The notes under the pieces were generated by a model. That model was not told the DNA's origin and did no database searches. It saw nothing but the letters and a program-made list of their open reading frames with translations. DNA of 64,000 nucleotides, taken from contig NZ_CP033077.1 of NCBI RefSeq assembly GCF_003716875.1, positions 310,001 to 374,000 of the forward strand, given 5' to 3'. Shown piece by piece: positions 46,325 through 54,283 of the stretch. Position numbers and translations under genes: made by a program. The first letter of the stretch is position 1; each line of letters opens with the position of its first letter. This stretch comes from Vibrio zhugei (GTDB lineage Bacteria > Pseudomonadota > Gammaproteobacteria > Enterobacterales > Vibrionaceae).

Positions 46325-47296
46325 TTATGACCGCGCCTTTATTGCCCCACCATTAAGAACTCGATACGCGGGTCGACACATTGTTTTTAATCCAATCGCA
46401 AATCCCGTCACCACAATAAACGTAAGCAACGCAATCATAATGTCGCTATCCATATCGTGTACCGCTAAGGCCTTGCCAATGACGTACATAAAAATCGGAT
46501 GACAGGTATAAATCATCAATGAGTAATCACGCCCCACTTTGGCAACCGGGTTGTCTTTCGCATTGAGTTTGATGGCAACGAGCAGCAATGCGATACAGAA
46601 CGGGATGACGAAGATAGGAAACTGACGCAACATGATGTCACGCGTATGGTCGCCATCAAGCCAATACGGCAGAAGATAGATACCCGCTAAACTGAGTAAG
46701 GCCACCCCACTCGTTAACGGTAATGAGATGGACTCGACCTTCACTTGGCTCAAACGATAGCCAAAGAATAAACAAGGCAGAGAAATCATATGACGAACCC
46801 AGTTTTCATGCTCGGTGATCGAGGGGTAGAGATCCACAATAAAATAGCCGCCGACAATCAGCGCACTGAGCACAAGCATACTTTGGTGACTTAAACGATG
46901 GTGAAGCAGATAAAACGTCACTAAACCAAAAATTAACGAGGACAAATACCATAAGTGGAACGACATGCCTGACATGATGATCGTATCCGAGGTCACTCGT
47001 GCCGCAATATGCTCAAGACTGAAGTCATGCTTAAAGTATGAATATGGGATATAGATGAGCGAGGTAATGACAAAGATTTTAGCGATTTTTACCGCATGTT
47101 GCGGCATACGAGCTTCTAACTGTTTGACACCAATGAAATACCCGGTCGACATGAAGAAAAAAGGCACCGCCCAGCGACCGGTCAAACGAATCACTTCACC
47201 ATAGAACGACGAGAGATCGCGATACAAGCCAACATGCAACGTGATGACAAAAAAGGCCGCAACGGCTTTTAGACTATCTAAAGTATATAAACGCAT
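46325..47296 (-). CDS. Acyltransferase family 3 membrane protein
   Basis: A 323-residue OafA/WecH-type O-acyltransferase with about ten membrane helices. The N-terminus LYTLDSLKAVAAFFVITLHVGLY has the catalytic-type His, RWAVPFFFMSTGYFIG has the conserved Arg and F-F, and HLWYLSSLIFGL follows. Such proteins acetylate or acylate surface polysaccharides, lipid A or peptidoglycan-linked sugars. Close to an envelope-regulated yrbL gene, but convergent and not cotranscribed. The start is uncertain; ATG at 47296 is preferred, with GTG at 47308 and ATG at 47302 as options. Confidence 0.85.
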   Translation of the reverse strand: MRLYTLDSLKAVAAFFVITLHVGLYRDLSSFYGEVIRLTGRWAVPFFFMSTGYFIGVKQLEARMPQHAVKIAKIFVITSLIYIPYSYFKHDFSLEHIAARVTSDTIIMSGMSFHLWYLSSLIFGLVTFYLLHHRLSHQSMLVLSALIVGGYFIVDLYPSITEHENWVRHMISLPCLFFGYRLSQVKVESISLPLTSGVALLSLAGIYLLPYWLDGDHTRDIMLRQFPIFVIPFCIALLLVAIKLNAKDNPVAKVGRDYSLMIYTCHPIFMYVIGKALAVHDMDSDIMIALLTFIVVTGFAIGLKTMCRPAYRVLNGGAIKARS

Positions 47297-47560
47297 AATC
47301 ATCAACACAGTTAATGGATATTAAGGAGTGATACTCTCCCACCCATCTTTACTCTATCGTACTGACGCGTTCTGCGCGAATGCTGGCCGCCAGCAGCAGC
47401 ACGATTGGTCACCCTGCAAATGACGGCCTCACCGAACGCTTACATCAGTCTGTTGATAGCTTTACCTGTTACTGACGTATCACTCATAAATGAGCCTGTT
47501 ACCAAAAAATAATGAGACTTTCTAACCAATATTAGACAGTGTAAAAATCACGCAAAAATA

Positions 47561-47761
47561 TCATGGCTTGTTATTATCGGGGCGGCTCTGTTGCTGTGAA
47601 CGCTGCTGGCAAAGCGCCAAAATCTCAGCGCGCTGCGTATCATCGGCATGATTCCACATCAAGATTTCAGACAATGTCCGCCAACACCCAATACAGATAT
47701 CGTCATCATTTAAACAGCAATGGCGACAACACGGTAATTCGATCCTTGCTGACTGACGCAT
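47561..47761 (-). CDS. DUF1289 family protein (YdhL-like)
   Basis: A 66-residue small protein with the DUF1289 pattern CCRHCCLNDDDICIGCWRTLSEILMW, in which four Cys probably bind a metal or cluster, followed by a helix DDTQRAEILALCQQR. The family is widespread and of unknown function. It diverges from the methionine aminopeptidase paralogue, with a roughly 140-bp shared promoter region. Confidence 0.85.
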   Translation of the reverse strand: MRQSARIELPCCRHCCLNDDDICIGCWRTLSEILMWNHADDTQRAEILALCQQRSQQQSRPDNNKP

Positions 47762-47902
47762 AACGCCTCCTTGATACCCCTACAAAAAGTGCAGTTAACT
47801 GCACTGATATTAGGTTAAATGTAAGAAAAATCACTACACTTTGCTGTGAAATGATTTTACACTAAAATCATCAGTGATTATCACGTCAAAGAAGGGTGAT
47901 GC

Positions 47903-48700
47903 ATGAACGGCCGAGCACCAACTCCGATAAAGACCCCTTACGAAATTGACATTATGCGACGAAATGGTCGCTTACTCGCCACGGTATTTACCATGTTAGA
48001 TACTTGGATCACCCCAGGTGTCTCCACTCTTTGGCTCAATCAACAAGTGGACGAGTACATTCGTGATACCTTACAGGCGATTCCCGCATCGTTAGGCGCT
48101 TACGGGTATCCGTTCAGTATCAATGTGTCACCGAATCACGTGGCGTGTCATGGTATGCCCTGCGAGCACACCCACATTACCGACACTGACATCGTCAACA
48201 TTGATATTACGCTTAAAAAAGACGATTTCATCGTCGATTCCAGCAAAATGTATGTCATGCCGCAAGCACCGCGCTCCTCACAAACGCTCGTTGATACGGC
48301 CTATCACGCAATGTGGCAAGGCATTCAACAAATCGCGCCAGGAGCACACAGCGGGGATTTAGGCTACGCGATTCACCAGTATGCAATGCAGCAAGGTTGC
48401 AGTGTCGTACGGGAGTTTTGTGGTCACGGCGTGGGTAAACAATTGCATGAGCCTCCACAAATTTTATCGGTCGGATTACCAAAACATGGGGTTGTGTTAC
48501 AAGAAGGAATGGTATTCACCGTTGAGCCCATCATCAATCAGGGCAACGCTCAAGTTCGTACGCTTGAGGATGGCTGGACTGTCGTGACGCAAGACCATCA
48601 ACTTTCGGCACAGTTTGAACACACTGTATTAGTGACCGACACTGGTTTTGAAGTCTTAACCCTGCGCGATAATGAGACGGTGCCCACATTCGTTTCTTAA
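47903..48700 (+). CDS. Methionine aminopeptidase type I, paralogue
   Basis: A 265-residue MetAP fold. Metal ligands are kept: NIDIT (Asp), FIVDSSKMY (Asp), EFCGHGVGKQLHEPP (His), TVEPI (Glu) and FEHTVLV (Glu). The substrate-cleft motif reads SPNHVACHGMP rather than the usual NxxxCHGIP, and GDTSxMF has become VDSSKMY. This is not the rpsB-linked housekeeping map gene, so it is an accessory paralogue, perhaps with altered specificity or induced under special conditions. AGGGTG precedes the ATG. Confidence 0.88.
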   Translation: MNGRAPTPIKTPYEIDIMRRNGRLLATVFTMLDTWITPGVSTLWLNQQVDEYIRDTLQAIPASLGAYGYPFSINVSPNHVACHGMPCEHTHITDTDIVNIDITLKKDDFIVDSSKMYVMPQAPRSSQTLVDTAYHAMWQGIQQIAPGAHSGDLGYAIHQYAMQQGCSVVREFCGHGVGKQLHEPPQILSVGLPKHGVVLQEGMVFTVEPIINQGNAQVRTLEDGWTVVTQDHQLSAQFEHTVLVTDTGFEVLTLRDNETVPTFVS

Positions 48701-48769
48701 TTCGCCTGCGCCGCTGTATCCCGCTCCCTTATTTATGTTAGTGTAAATAATCAAAACAAGGAGCGGCGA

Positions 48770-49045
48770 ATGCAAGATAAAACCAACTCTTATGAGATTG
48801 ATCTAGGACGTGAACATATTATTATTCAACAACGTTACCAAGCGCTGGGCGCGTTAAACGATTTGTTGATTGCCATTTGGTTCTTAATCGGCTCTTTTTT
48901 CTTTTTAAATTCCCAACTAGAAGCCAGTGGTACTTGGTTGTTTATTGTCGGCAGTGCTCAGCTTATCATCAAACCTTTCCTCAAACTCAGTGGCTTAGTT
49001 CACGTTGCGCGTGTGCGTAAAAAGGCCCCCAAATGGCAACCTTAA
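48770..49045 (+). CDS. YrhK-domain small membrane protein
   Basis: A 91-residue protein matching the YrhK domain pattern: Y-E-I-D-L-G-R-E-H-I-I-I-QQRYQALGALNDLLIAIWFLIGSFFF, with two membrane helices and SGTWLFIVGSAQLIIKPFLKL. The function of the domain is unknown. AAGGAG lies 7 nt upstream of the ATG. Confidence 0.78.
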   Translation: MQDKTNSYEIDLGREHIIIQQRYQALGALNDLLIAIWFLIGSFFFLNSQLEASGTWLFIVGSAQLIIKPFLKLSGLVHVARVRKKAPKWQP

Positions 49046-49093
49046 CTGGGTGCCTTATTCGTTAAAACTAATAAACTCGTTCGAGTCACGAAC

Positions 49094-49588
49094 CTAGAAT
49101 AGGCTAATGCTCGCGGTGGCATTGAGCATCGATACGCTGTCATTGCCTATTTTATAGTTCGAATATTCAAGGCCAAGAGAAATCGGCCCCATGAACGAGT
49201 AATTCGCCCCGATCCCCCAAAAGCTATCGAGATCATCATCGTCTTCTATCCGCGTGTCATCGAAACCTTCGCGAACCCAAGACTGGACTCCCCCTTTGGC
49301 GTATAGCTCTAACGGACCAAAATCCACATGCGGTTTTATCGCACCATAGACCGAATCCAATTCCACATGCCCGCCTTCGAGTTTATAGCGGCCAAAGTCG
49401 GCATAGCCGCCCTCAATACCAATCCAAGGAATAATGTTAGTACCGAGGTAAAAGGTATGCGCCAATGCATTTTCATGTTTATATTCAGACACACCAGCAC
49501 TGGCACCACCATAAAACCAAGAATCCGCCATGGTAGGAAATGATAACGCTCCTAAACTGAGGGCTAACACATACAATCGAGCTTTCAT
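49094..49588 (-). CDS. Outer-membrane beta-barrel protein
   Basis: A 164-residue protein with a cleavable signal (FPTMA-DSWFYGGASAG, cut about residue 21). Alternating amphipathic strands (WIGIEGGYADFGRY, ELYAKGGVQSWV, FWGIGANYSFMGPISLGLEYSNYKI) and a terminal Phe form a small eight-stranded barrel of the OmpA/OmpX-like type (OMP_b-brl). Role unknown; surface attachment or PagP/Ail-like stress functions are possible. It lies downstream of a PAP2 phosphatase gene on the same strand (44-bp gap), probably in one operon. Confidence 0.82.
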   Translation of the reverse strand: MKARLYVLALSLGALSFPTMADSWFYGGASAGVSEYKHENALAHTFYLGTNIIPWIGIEGGYADFGRYKLEGGHVELDSVYGAIKPHVDFGPLELYAKGGVQSWVREGFDDTRIEDDDDLDSFWGIGANYSFMGPISLGLEYSNYKIGNDSVSMLNATASISLF

Positions 49589-49632
49589 TAAACTGTCTCC
49601 TTGTCACATCATTTTCGACTCGAAATCGACGA

Positions 49633-50190
49633 TTAAAATTTCATTGAAGCATATACCCCAAACTGCTCATCGCTGATCACAGGGGTAATGGCTAAATTCT
49701 GCACACTGACGCCTTGTTCGGTAATCAGGTATTGAATCGTTGTGGCTAATGCAGCGCCTGCGACGACATCTCGCCAATAGTGGTAGTTATTGTCGACGCG
49801 TGAGTAACCGACTAAGCCGGTTAACATATAAGCGGGCACGCCGTAACGCCAACCGTAGCGAAATTGCAGAAAAGCCGCGCCTTGTGCCGCACCTGACGTG
49901 TGGGCCGATGGCATGCTGTAATCATGCCCGTTGGGGCGTGTTGCGTTAATTTCCACTTTTAACACGTGCGTCGTCACTGAAGTCCATAATGCGCCCTCCA
50001 CCAATTGGCCAAGCCCTTCTCCATCCAACTTACCTGCCGCAATAAAGCCAGCTCCGACCGGAATGGCCCATTGTAACGTGTCGCCAACTTGATAGAGCGT
50101 TTCACTTTCTGCGTAGGCCGCGGTTCCTGACATCCATGCCCAAAGACTGACAATTCCAATGACACTTCGACGTAAACGGTGTTTCACCAT
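49633..50190 (-). CDS. PAP2-family periplasmic phosphatase
   Basis: A 185-residue exported protein. The signal peptide ends AYA-ES (about 27). The three phosphatase signature motifs are intact: KVEINATRPNG (motif 1, KxxxxxxRP), MPSAHTSG (motif 2, catalytic His) and SRVDNNYHYWRDVVAGA (motif 3, SRxxxxxHxxxD). It would dephosphorylate a lipid phosphate such as undecaprenyl diphosphate, phosphatidate or lipid A. The C-terminal 45 residues (QNLAITPVISDEQFGVYASMKF) look like beta strands and end in Phe, unusual for PAP2 and possibly for outer-membrane docking. Confidence 0.87.
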   Translation of the reverse strand: MVKHRLRRSVIGIVSLWAWMSGTAAYAESETLYQVGDTLQWAIPVGAGFIAAGKLDGEGLGQLVEGALWTSVTTHVLKVEINATRPNGHDYSMPSAHTSGAAQGAAFLQFRYGWRYGVPAYMLTGLVGYSRVDNNYHYWRDVVAGAALATTIQYLITEQGVSVQNLAITPVISDEQFGVYASMKF

Positions 50191-50527
50191 GCTCCCCCTT
50201 ATGACTCATTATTCGTAGCCGACTGCGCAGTGCGACCAGCTATGAACGTTAACCATTACGTATTAGAACTCGTTAAAACAACGGGTTAGTAATGCAGATA
50301 TGATCATAAGAAGCATATGCCATTCATTGGCAGGCAACCGAGTAATTCACCGATAAAATGCATAAAATTGATGTAGATAACACTTTGTGAAATACATTGC
50401 ACAAAAAAGCACGGTGGGCGAAACAACAATAAAGACATGGAAGTCACCAACCGATAAAAAAATACCACCCTTGTGGATGGTATCGTTACGGCCGCTGAGC
50501 GCGACTTCCTCGTCATTGACGACAATC
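50191..50527. other. Spacer with terminator of the HAD gene
   Basis: A hairpin (ATACCACCC 50462-50470 with GGATGGTAT 50475-50483) gives on the minus strand a stem followed by T7, the terminator of the upstream HAD gene. The rest of this 337-bp spacer holds the PAP2 promoter and no gene. Confidence 0.7.
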
Positions 50528-51340
50528 TCAAACGAACGGAGGTTCTTTTTGTAATACGCGTTCAATCACATTTTGCGCCCCAGATTCATCATTCGATTCG
50601 GTACTGAAGCGGCTCACGGATTTCACTGTGTCGTTGGCATTACTCATGGCAACCGAGTACCCAACCAGTTCCAGCATTTCTTTGTCATTCAAGCTGTCCC
50701 CAATGGCCACACAATCTTGGGGAGAAATCCCCATTTCATCCAACACTTTTTGCAATCCATTGGCTTTGTGTAAACCCGGAATAATCAAATCAATGAATCC
50801 GAAACCACTGGTTACCGTATGAACCACCTCACCTAATTGCTCAGCCAGTTCAACCACTAATATCTCAGCATGTTCCACCGTGGTTTTGATGGAAAATTTA
50901 AAAATCACATCCTCCACCTCACGAACATTGTGAACGCGCTCTAACCGTTGATAGTGCTCCTTGGCAATTTCAGCAAACTCGGCGGAAATGCGCGGCGACA
51001 TATAAGCACTATTGAGGCCACATGCCACATACTCGATTGACGGGTCGTCATCTAATAAATCGTAGACTTTCGTGAGTGCATCCTGGCTCATTTCACCATG
51101 AAATAATTCCCGACCATGGAGATAAATTAGTGCACCGTTCTCGGCGACGTAAGAAATGTCATCACGAATCTCGGGAAAGTGACTGGCTAACTGATAATAT
51201 TGATTACCACTGGCAACAATGAACTCAATGCCTTGTTCGGTTAACCTCTGATATAAATCACGAAAGCGCTCTCGATCATAATCATGATGCGAATTTAGAA
51301 ACGTTCCGTCCATGTCGACAGCAATCGCTTTAACTGACAT
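50528..51340 (-). CDS. Cof-type HAD hydrolase
   Basis: A 270-residue HAD phosphatase of the Cof (IIB cap) subfamily, similar to E. coli YbjI/YidA sugar phosphatases. Motif I is AVDMDGTFLNS (about 7-17), motif II is IVASGNQYYQ (about 41), motif III Lys is in IPGLHKANGLQKVL (about 195) and motif IV is AIGDSLNDKEML (about 216-227). ATG at 51340 has AGGAG 8 nt upstream; the longer frame to 51358 overlaps that site. The substrate is a small phosphorylated metabolite such as a sugar or flavin phosphate. Confidence 0.9.
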   Translation of the reverse strand: MSVKAIAVDMDGTFLNSHHDYDRERFRDLYQRLTEQGIEFIVASGNQYYQLASHFPEIRDDISYVAENGALIYLHGRELFHGEMSQDALTKVYDLLDDDPSIEYVACGLNSAYMSPRISAEFAEIAKEHYQRLERVHNVREVEDVIFKFSIKTTVEHAEILVVELAEQLGEVVHTVTSGFGFIDLIIPGLHKANGLQKVLDEMGISPQDCVAIGDSLNDKEMLELVGYSVAMSNANDTVKSVSRFSTESNDESGAQNVIERVLQKEPPFV

Positions 51341-51805
51341 GCAATGTACTCCTTTCAATCTCTACTTGCGTCGTTTTGCCTTGCACAAAGCCGACAGAGT
51401 GACCACTCTAGCGGGTCATACCGCATTGTTCTCGATGTTAGGCTACCATGAACCTTGTCACAATCGTGATTTGGCTGACGCTTCTGTGATCCTTTTTACA
51501 GACTTGCCCTCAAGCCCGTTATTGTTCCACTAAAGTCTAGCGGTAACGTTCAGTGAATCTCATGATTTTGTGTGAACCGGGTTCAAGCCCCTAGGTTTTT
51601 GCAACTTTATCAAGCGCGCTTGCTGATTTTTACTACACTGAAATAACAAAACTGTAATTTAGTACCGGCTCTAAAGTTTATGAAAAAATGAGCGTAACCT
51701 TGATGATGTCACGAGCCAAATGCTCAAACTGCATTATGCTTACTGTTGTTCCCTAACTGTTATTCACATAGTAACCGTATTTTTTCAGCCTGATGGGAGA
51801 GCTAA
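51341..51805. other. Intergenic region before signalling locus
   Basis: 465 bp, divergent. No gene was found. The ribosome site GGGAG lies before the ATG at 51806. No recognisable operator. Confidence 0.35.
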
Positions 51806-52618
51806 ATGAAACAGACGTTGTGCGTTGTGTGCCTAACACTCATTCTGTGTCGTTATGGATGGGCTCAACCGATTACCTTTGGTATCGTACCACAACACTC
51901 GGCTGTCGAATTAGCACATAAATGGGCTCCGGTTCTTCATTCACTCTCGTCCATGACATCACTCGACATCCAATTTCGTACAGCGAAAGATGTCCCCACG
52001 TTTGAACAGTATTTATTGTTGGGGGATTATGACATTGCCTTTATGACGCCGTTTCAATATATCAATCTGCCGAAAAAGACGCAGTACGAGGCCTTTGTAA
52101 AAGCCTCAGATTCCCCCATCAATGGACTCATTGTGGTCAATAAAAACAGTGACATTCAGACGCTCACGGATTTAAAATACATGACACTTGCTTTTCGTTC
52201 TTCAGAGCTCTCCGCGTCAACGTGGATCACCCAACAAGAGCTCAAGGCGGCTGGCATCAAGGTTTATTCACGCTACGTATCTTCCGATGAATCCGTCTAT
52301 CTCAATGTCAACAAGGGCTTTTACCCTGCCGGCGCTGGCATACAAGCCACATGGGAATCGTCATCAGAGCAACTCAAAGAAAATTTACGTGTTTTGTGGA
52401 CCAGTCGAGACTACCCAACGTACGTTTTTGCTCATAATACTCGGTTATCAACGGATACCGTGACTGAAATTCAAAAGGCGTTATTGCAATTGTCTGATAC
52501 TGTCGAAGGCCTCAATCAGTTAACCACATTAGGACTGTCGCCTTTGGTCTCCGCACAACATGGGGATTGGGACTCGATTCGTACTCTGTCGTCAACTAAC
52601 TTGCCTGGAATTCAATAA
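51806..52618 (+). CDS. PhnD-like periplasmic binding protein
   Basis: A 270-residue exported protein. The signal peptide ends GWA-QP (about 20). The mature part opens FGIVPQHSAVELAHKWAPVLHSLS, and YDIAFMTPFQYI (about 75-87) is the phosphonate-binding PhnD signature; NGLIVVNKNSDIQTLTDLKYMTLAFRSSELSAS follows. No permease or ATPase genes are linked. Instead a membrane histidine kinase gene starts 5 bp downstream, so it is probably the sensory ligand-binding subunit of a two-component system rather than a transporter part. Confidence 0.85.
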   Translation: MKQTLCVVCLTLILCRYGWAQPITFGIVPQHSAVELAHKWAPVLHSLSSMTSLDIQFRTAKDVPTFEQYLLLGDYDIAFMTPFQYINLPKKTQYEAFVKASDSPINGLIVVNKNSDIQTLTDLKYMTLAFRSSELSASTWITQQELKAAGIKVYSRYVSSDESVYLNVNKGFYPAGAGIQATWESSSEQLKENLRVLWTSRDYPTYVFAHNTRLSTDTVTEIQKALLQLSDTVEGLNQLTTLGLSPLVSAQHGDWDSIRTLSSTNLPGIQ

Positions 52619-52623
52619 TATTA

Positions 52624-54252
52624 ATGGCTATGAAATCATTGTCTTTACGTTTTAAAACCATTGCAGGTATCGCACTTATCGAGATCGTCACGCTCTCGGT
52701 GTTGGTCACGATAACCATATGCTATTTATATCAAACCAGTTATGACGCAATGGAACAACGAGTCTCATCAACCTTGGATTTATACACTCGAGCCATTACC
52801 AGCCCAGTCTTAAGTTCAGATTTGGCCACTTTGAATCATTACACCGAAACCTTGATGAAAAGCAAGGGCGTGAAGTACATCGCGGTCCTCAATACCTCAG
52901 GCATGATCCTAGCCGAAGATGGCGACTATCCGAGTCGCTTTACACCAGGTATGTTGGAAGCGAACGCGGAAGCGGTCACCGATTCTGTTTATGATGTTTC
53001 GCGTCGTATTGAAGAATCCGGGGTCACTTTTGGTACGATTTGGATCGGCTTTAGCATGAAAGAGATCAACCAAACCATCGCAAATGCGGCAAGATGGGCG
53101 GTGATCATTGTGGCATTGGATATTATCTTTGTCGCTATTTTCTCTTATATTTTGGGGTATTTCCTCACTAAACGATTGGCAAAACTCAGTGCTGCTACAA
53201 CAAAAATCGCGCAAGGCGATTTGGATGTGGATATCCCTCAAGAAGGCAATGATGAAGTCTCTAAGTTAACACTTGCCTTTAATCAGATGATCGCGCAACT
53301 GAAAAACACCACCGAGCAAAATGCGCATTATCAAGCACAGTTACAAGAGATGAATAATTCACTTGAAGAAAAAGTGAAAGCAAGAACATCGCAATTTCTC
53401 ACTGTGAATCAACAGCTTTCCGATGCCAATGAAGAGCTGATCACCACGCAACACCAGCTGATAGAAAGCGAAAAAATGGCCTCTCTGGGGATCATGGCAT
53501 CTGGATTTGCTCATGAAATTAATAACCCTGCAGGCGTGATCAGTGGCAATTTAACCGTTTGTCAAAGTTACATAGAATTGTATAAAGAACGTTTTAAGCG
53601 CCAGCAAGATTTGATTGATCAGTATATCGATAACAAACACACCCAGTCGCTAAACCAATGGTTAAAATTAAACGACTTCAGCTTTATTGATGAGGATATC
53701 CTCGACTCTCTCACCGATTCAGTCAAATGTATTGACCGTATTCATAGTATCGTCACCGCATTGCAGTACTACTCGAATGAACGCCATAATAATCGCGAGG
53801 GCATTGAGCCCATTGATATCTTCCCCAGCCTAGACCGAGCCATTGATCATACCTACCATGACGAGTCTATTGAACTCGTGTTATCACCAGAGCTGCACGT
53901 CTTGCCGCGTATCCTCGGCATTCCTAATGAGCTGGACCGCCTCCTTAAAGAAATTCTACAAAATGCCTTTCAAGCCTGCCAACAGGTTGTAGAGGGTCAG
54001 AAGCGGGTTATTATTTCCAGCCAAGTGCTCGATAAACACATTCTACTCTCGATCAAAGATACCGGGCCGGGCCTCTCAGAGCTCAATATGAAGCATTTAT
54101 TTGACCCATTCTATACCACACTTCCCGTCGGTGAAGGCATGGGATTGGGATTAACGTACGCGTACGACATCATCAAACATTTACGGGGTAATATAGAAAT
54201 TAAGAATTGGACGTCGGGAGCCGAGGTGACTCTGACATTCCCGACGAGTTAA
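52624..54252 (+). CDS. Membrane sensor histidine kinase (HAMP, HisKA-like)
   Basis: A 542-residue kinase. TM1 is at about 12-33, a periplasmic sensor loop about 34-155, TM2 about 158-182, HAMP about 183-238 (LTKRLAKLSAATTKIAQGDLDVDIPQEGNDEVSKL), a coiled coil about 235-285, then the dimerisation domain with GIMASGFAHEINNPAGVISGNL (phospho-His about 301). The ATPase has an N box (LLKEILQNAFQACQ), DTGPGLSE and GEGMGLGLTYAYDII. It is cotranscribed with the PhnD-like protein. No regulator follows on its strand; candidates lie in the convergent operon. Confidence 0.9.
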   Translation: MAMKSLSLRFKTIAGIALIEIVTLSVLVTITICYLYQTSYDAMEQRVSSTLDLYTRAITSPVLSSDLATLNHYTETLMKSKGVKYIAVLNTSGMILAEDGDYPSRFTPGMLEANAEAVTDSVYDVSRRIEESGVTFGTIWIGFSMKEINQTIANAARWAVIIVALDIIFVAIFSYILGYFLTKRLAKLSAATTKIAQGDLDVDIPQEGNDEVSKLTLAFNQMIAQLKNTTEQNAHYQAQLQEMNNSLEEKVKARTSQFLTVNQQLSDANEELITTQHQLIESEKMASLGIMASGFAHEINNPAGVISGNLTVCQSYIELYKERFKRQQDLIDQYIDNKHTQSLNQWLKLNDFSFIDEDILDSLTDSVKCIDRIHSIVTALQYYSNERHNNREGIEPIDIFPSLDRAIDHTYHDESIELVLSPELHVLPRILGIPNELDRLLKEILQNAFQACQQVVEGQKRVIISSQVLDKHILLSIKDTGPGLSELNMKHLFDPFYTTLPVGEGMGLGLTYAYDIIKHLRGNIEIKNWTSGAEVTLTFPTS

Positions 54253-54255
54253 ATA

Positions 54256-54276
54256 TGAATAGGCAATGCCTATTCA
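54256..54276. terminator. Palindrome between convergent operons
   Basis: TGAATAGGCA (54256-54265), one base, then TGCCTATTCA (54267-54276). It is a compact hairpin lacking a T tract, placed exactly between the kinase stop and the end of the opposite operon. Confidence 0.45.
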
Positions 54277-54283
54277 CGGACGG

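Noticed and set aside
50304..50565. Two overlapping frames of about 70 aa on the minus strand
   Set aside because: They overlap the terminator and the 3' end of the HAD gene and have no ribosome site.
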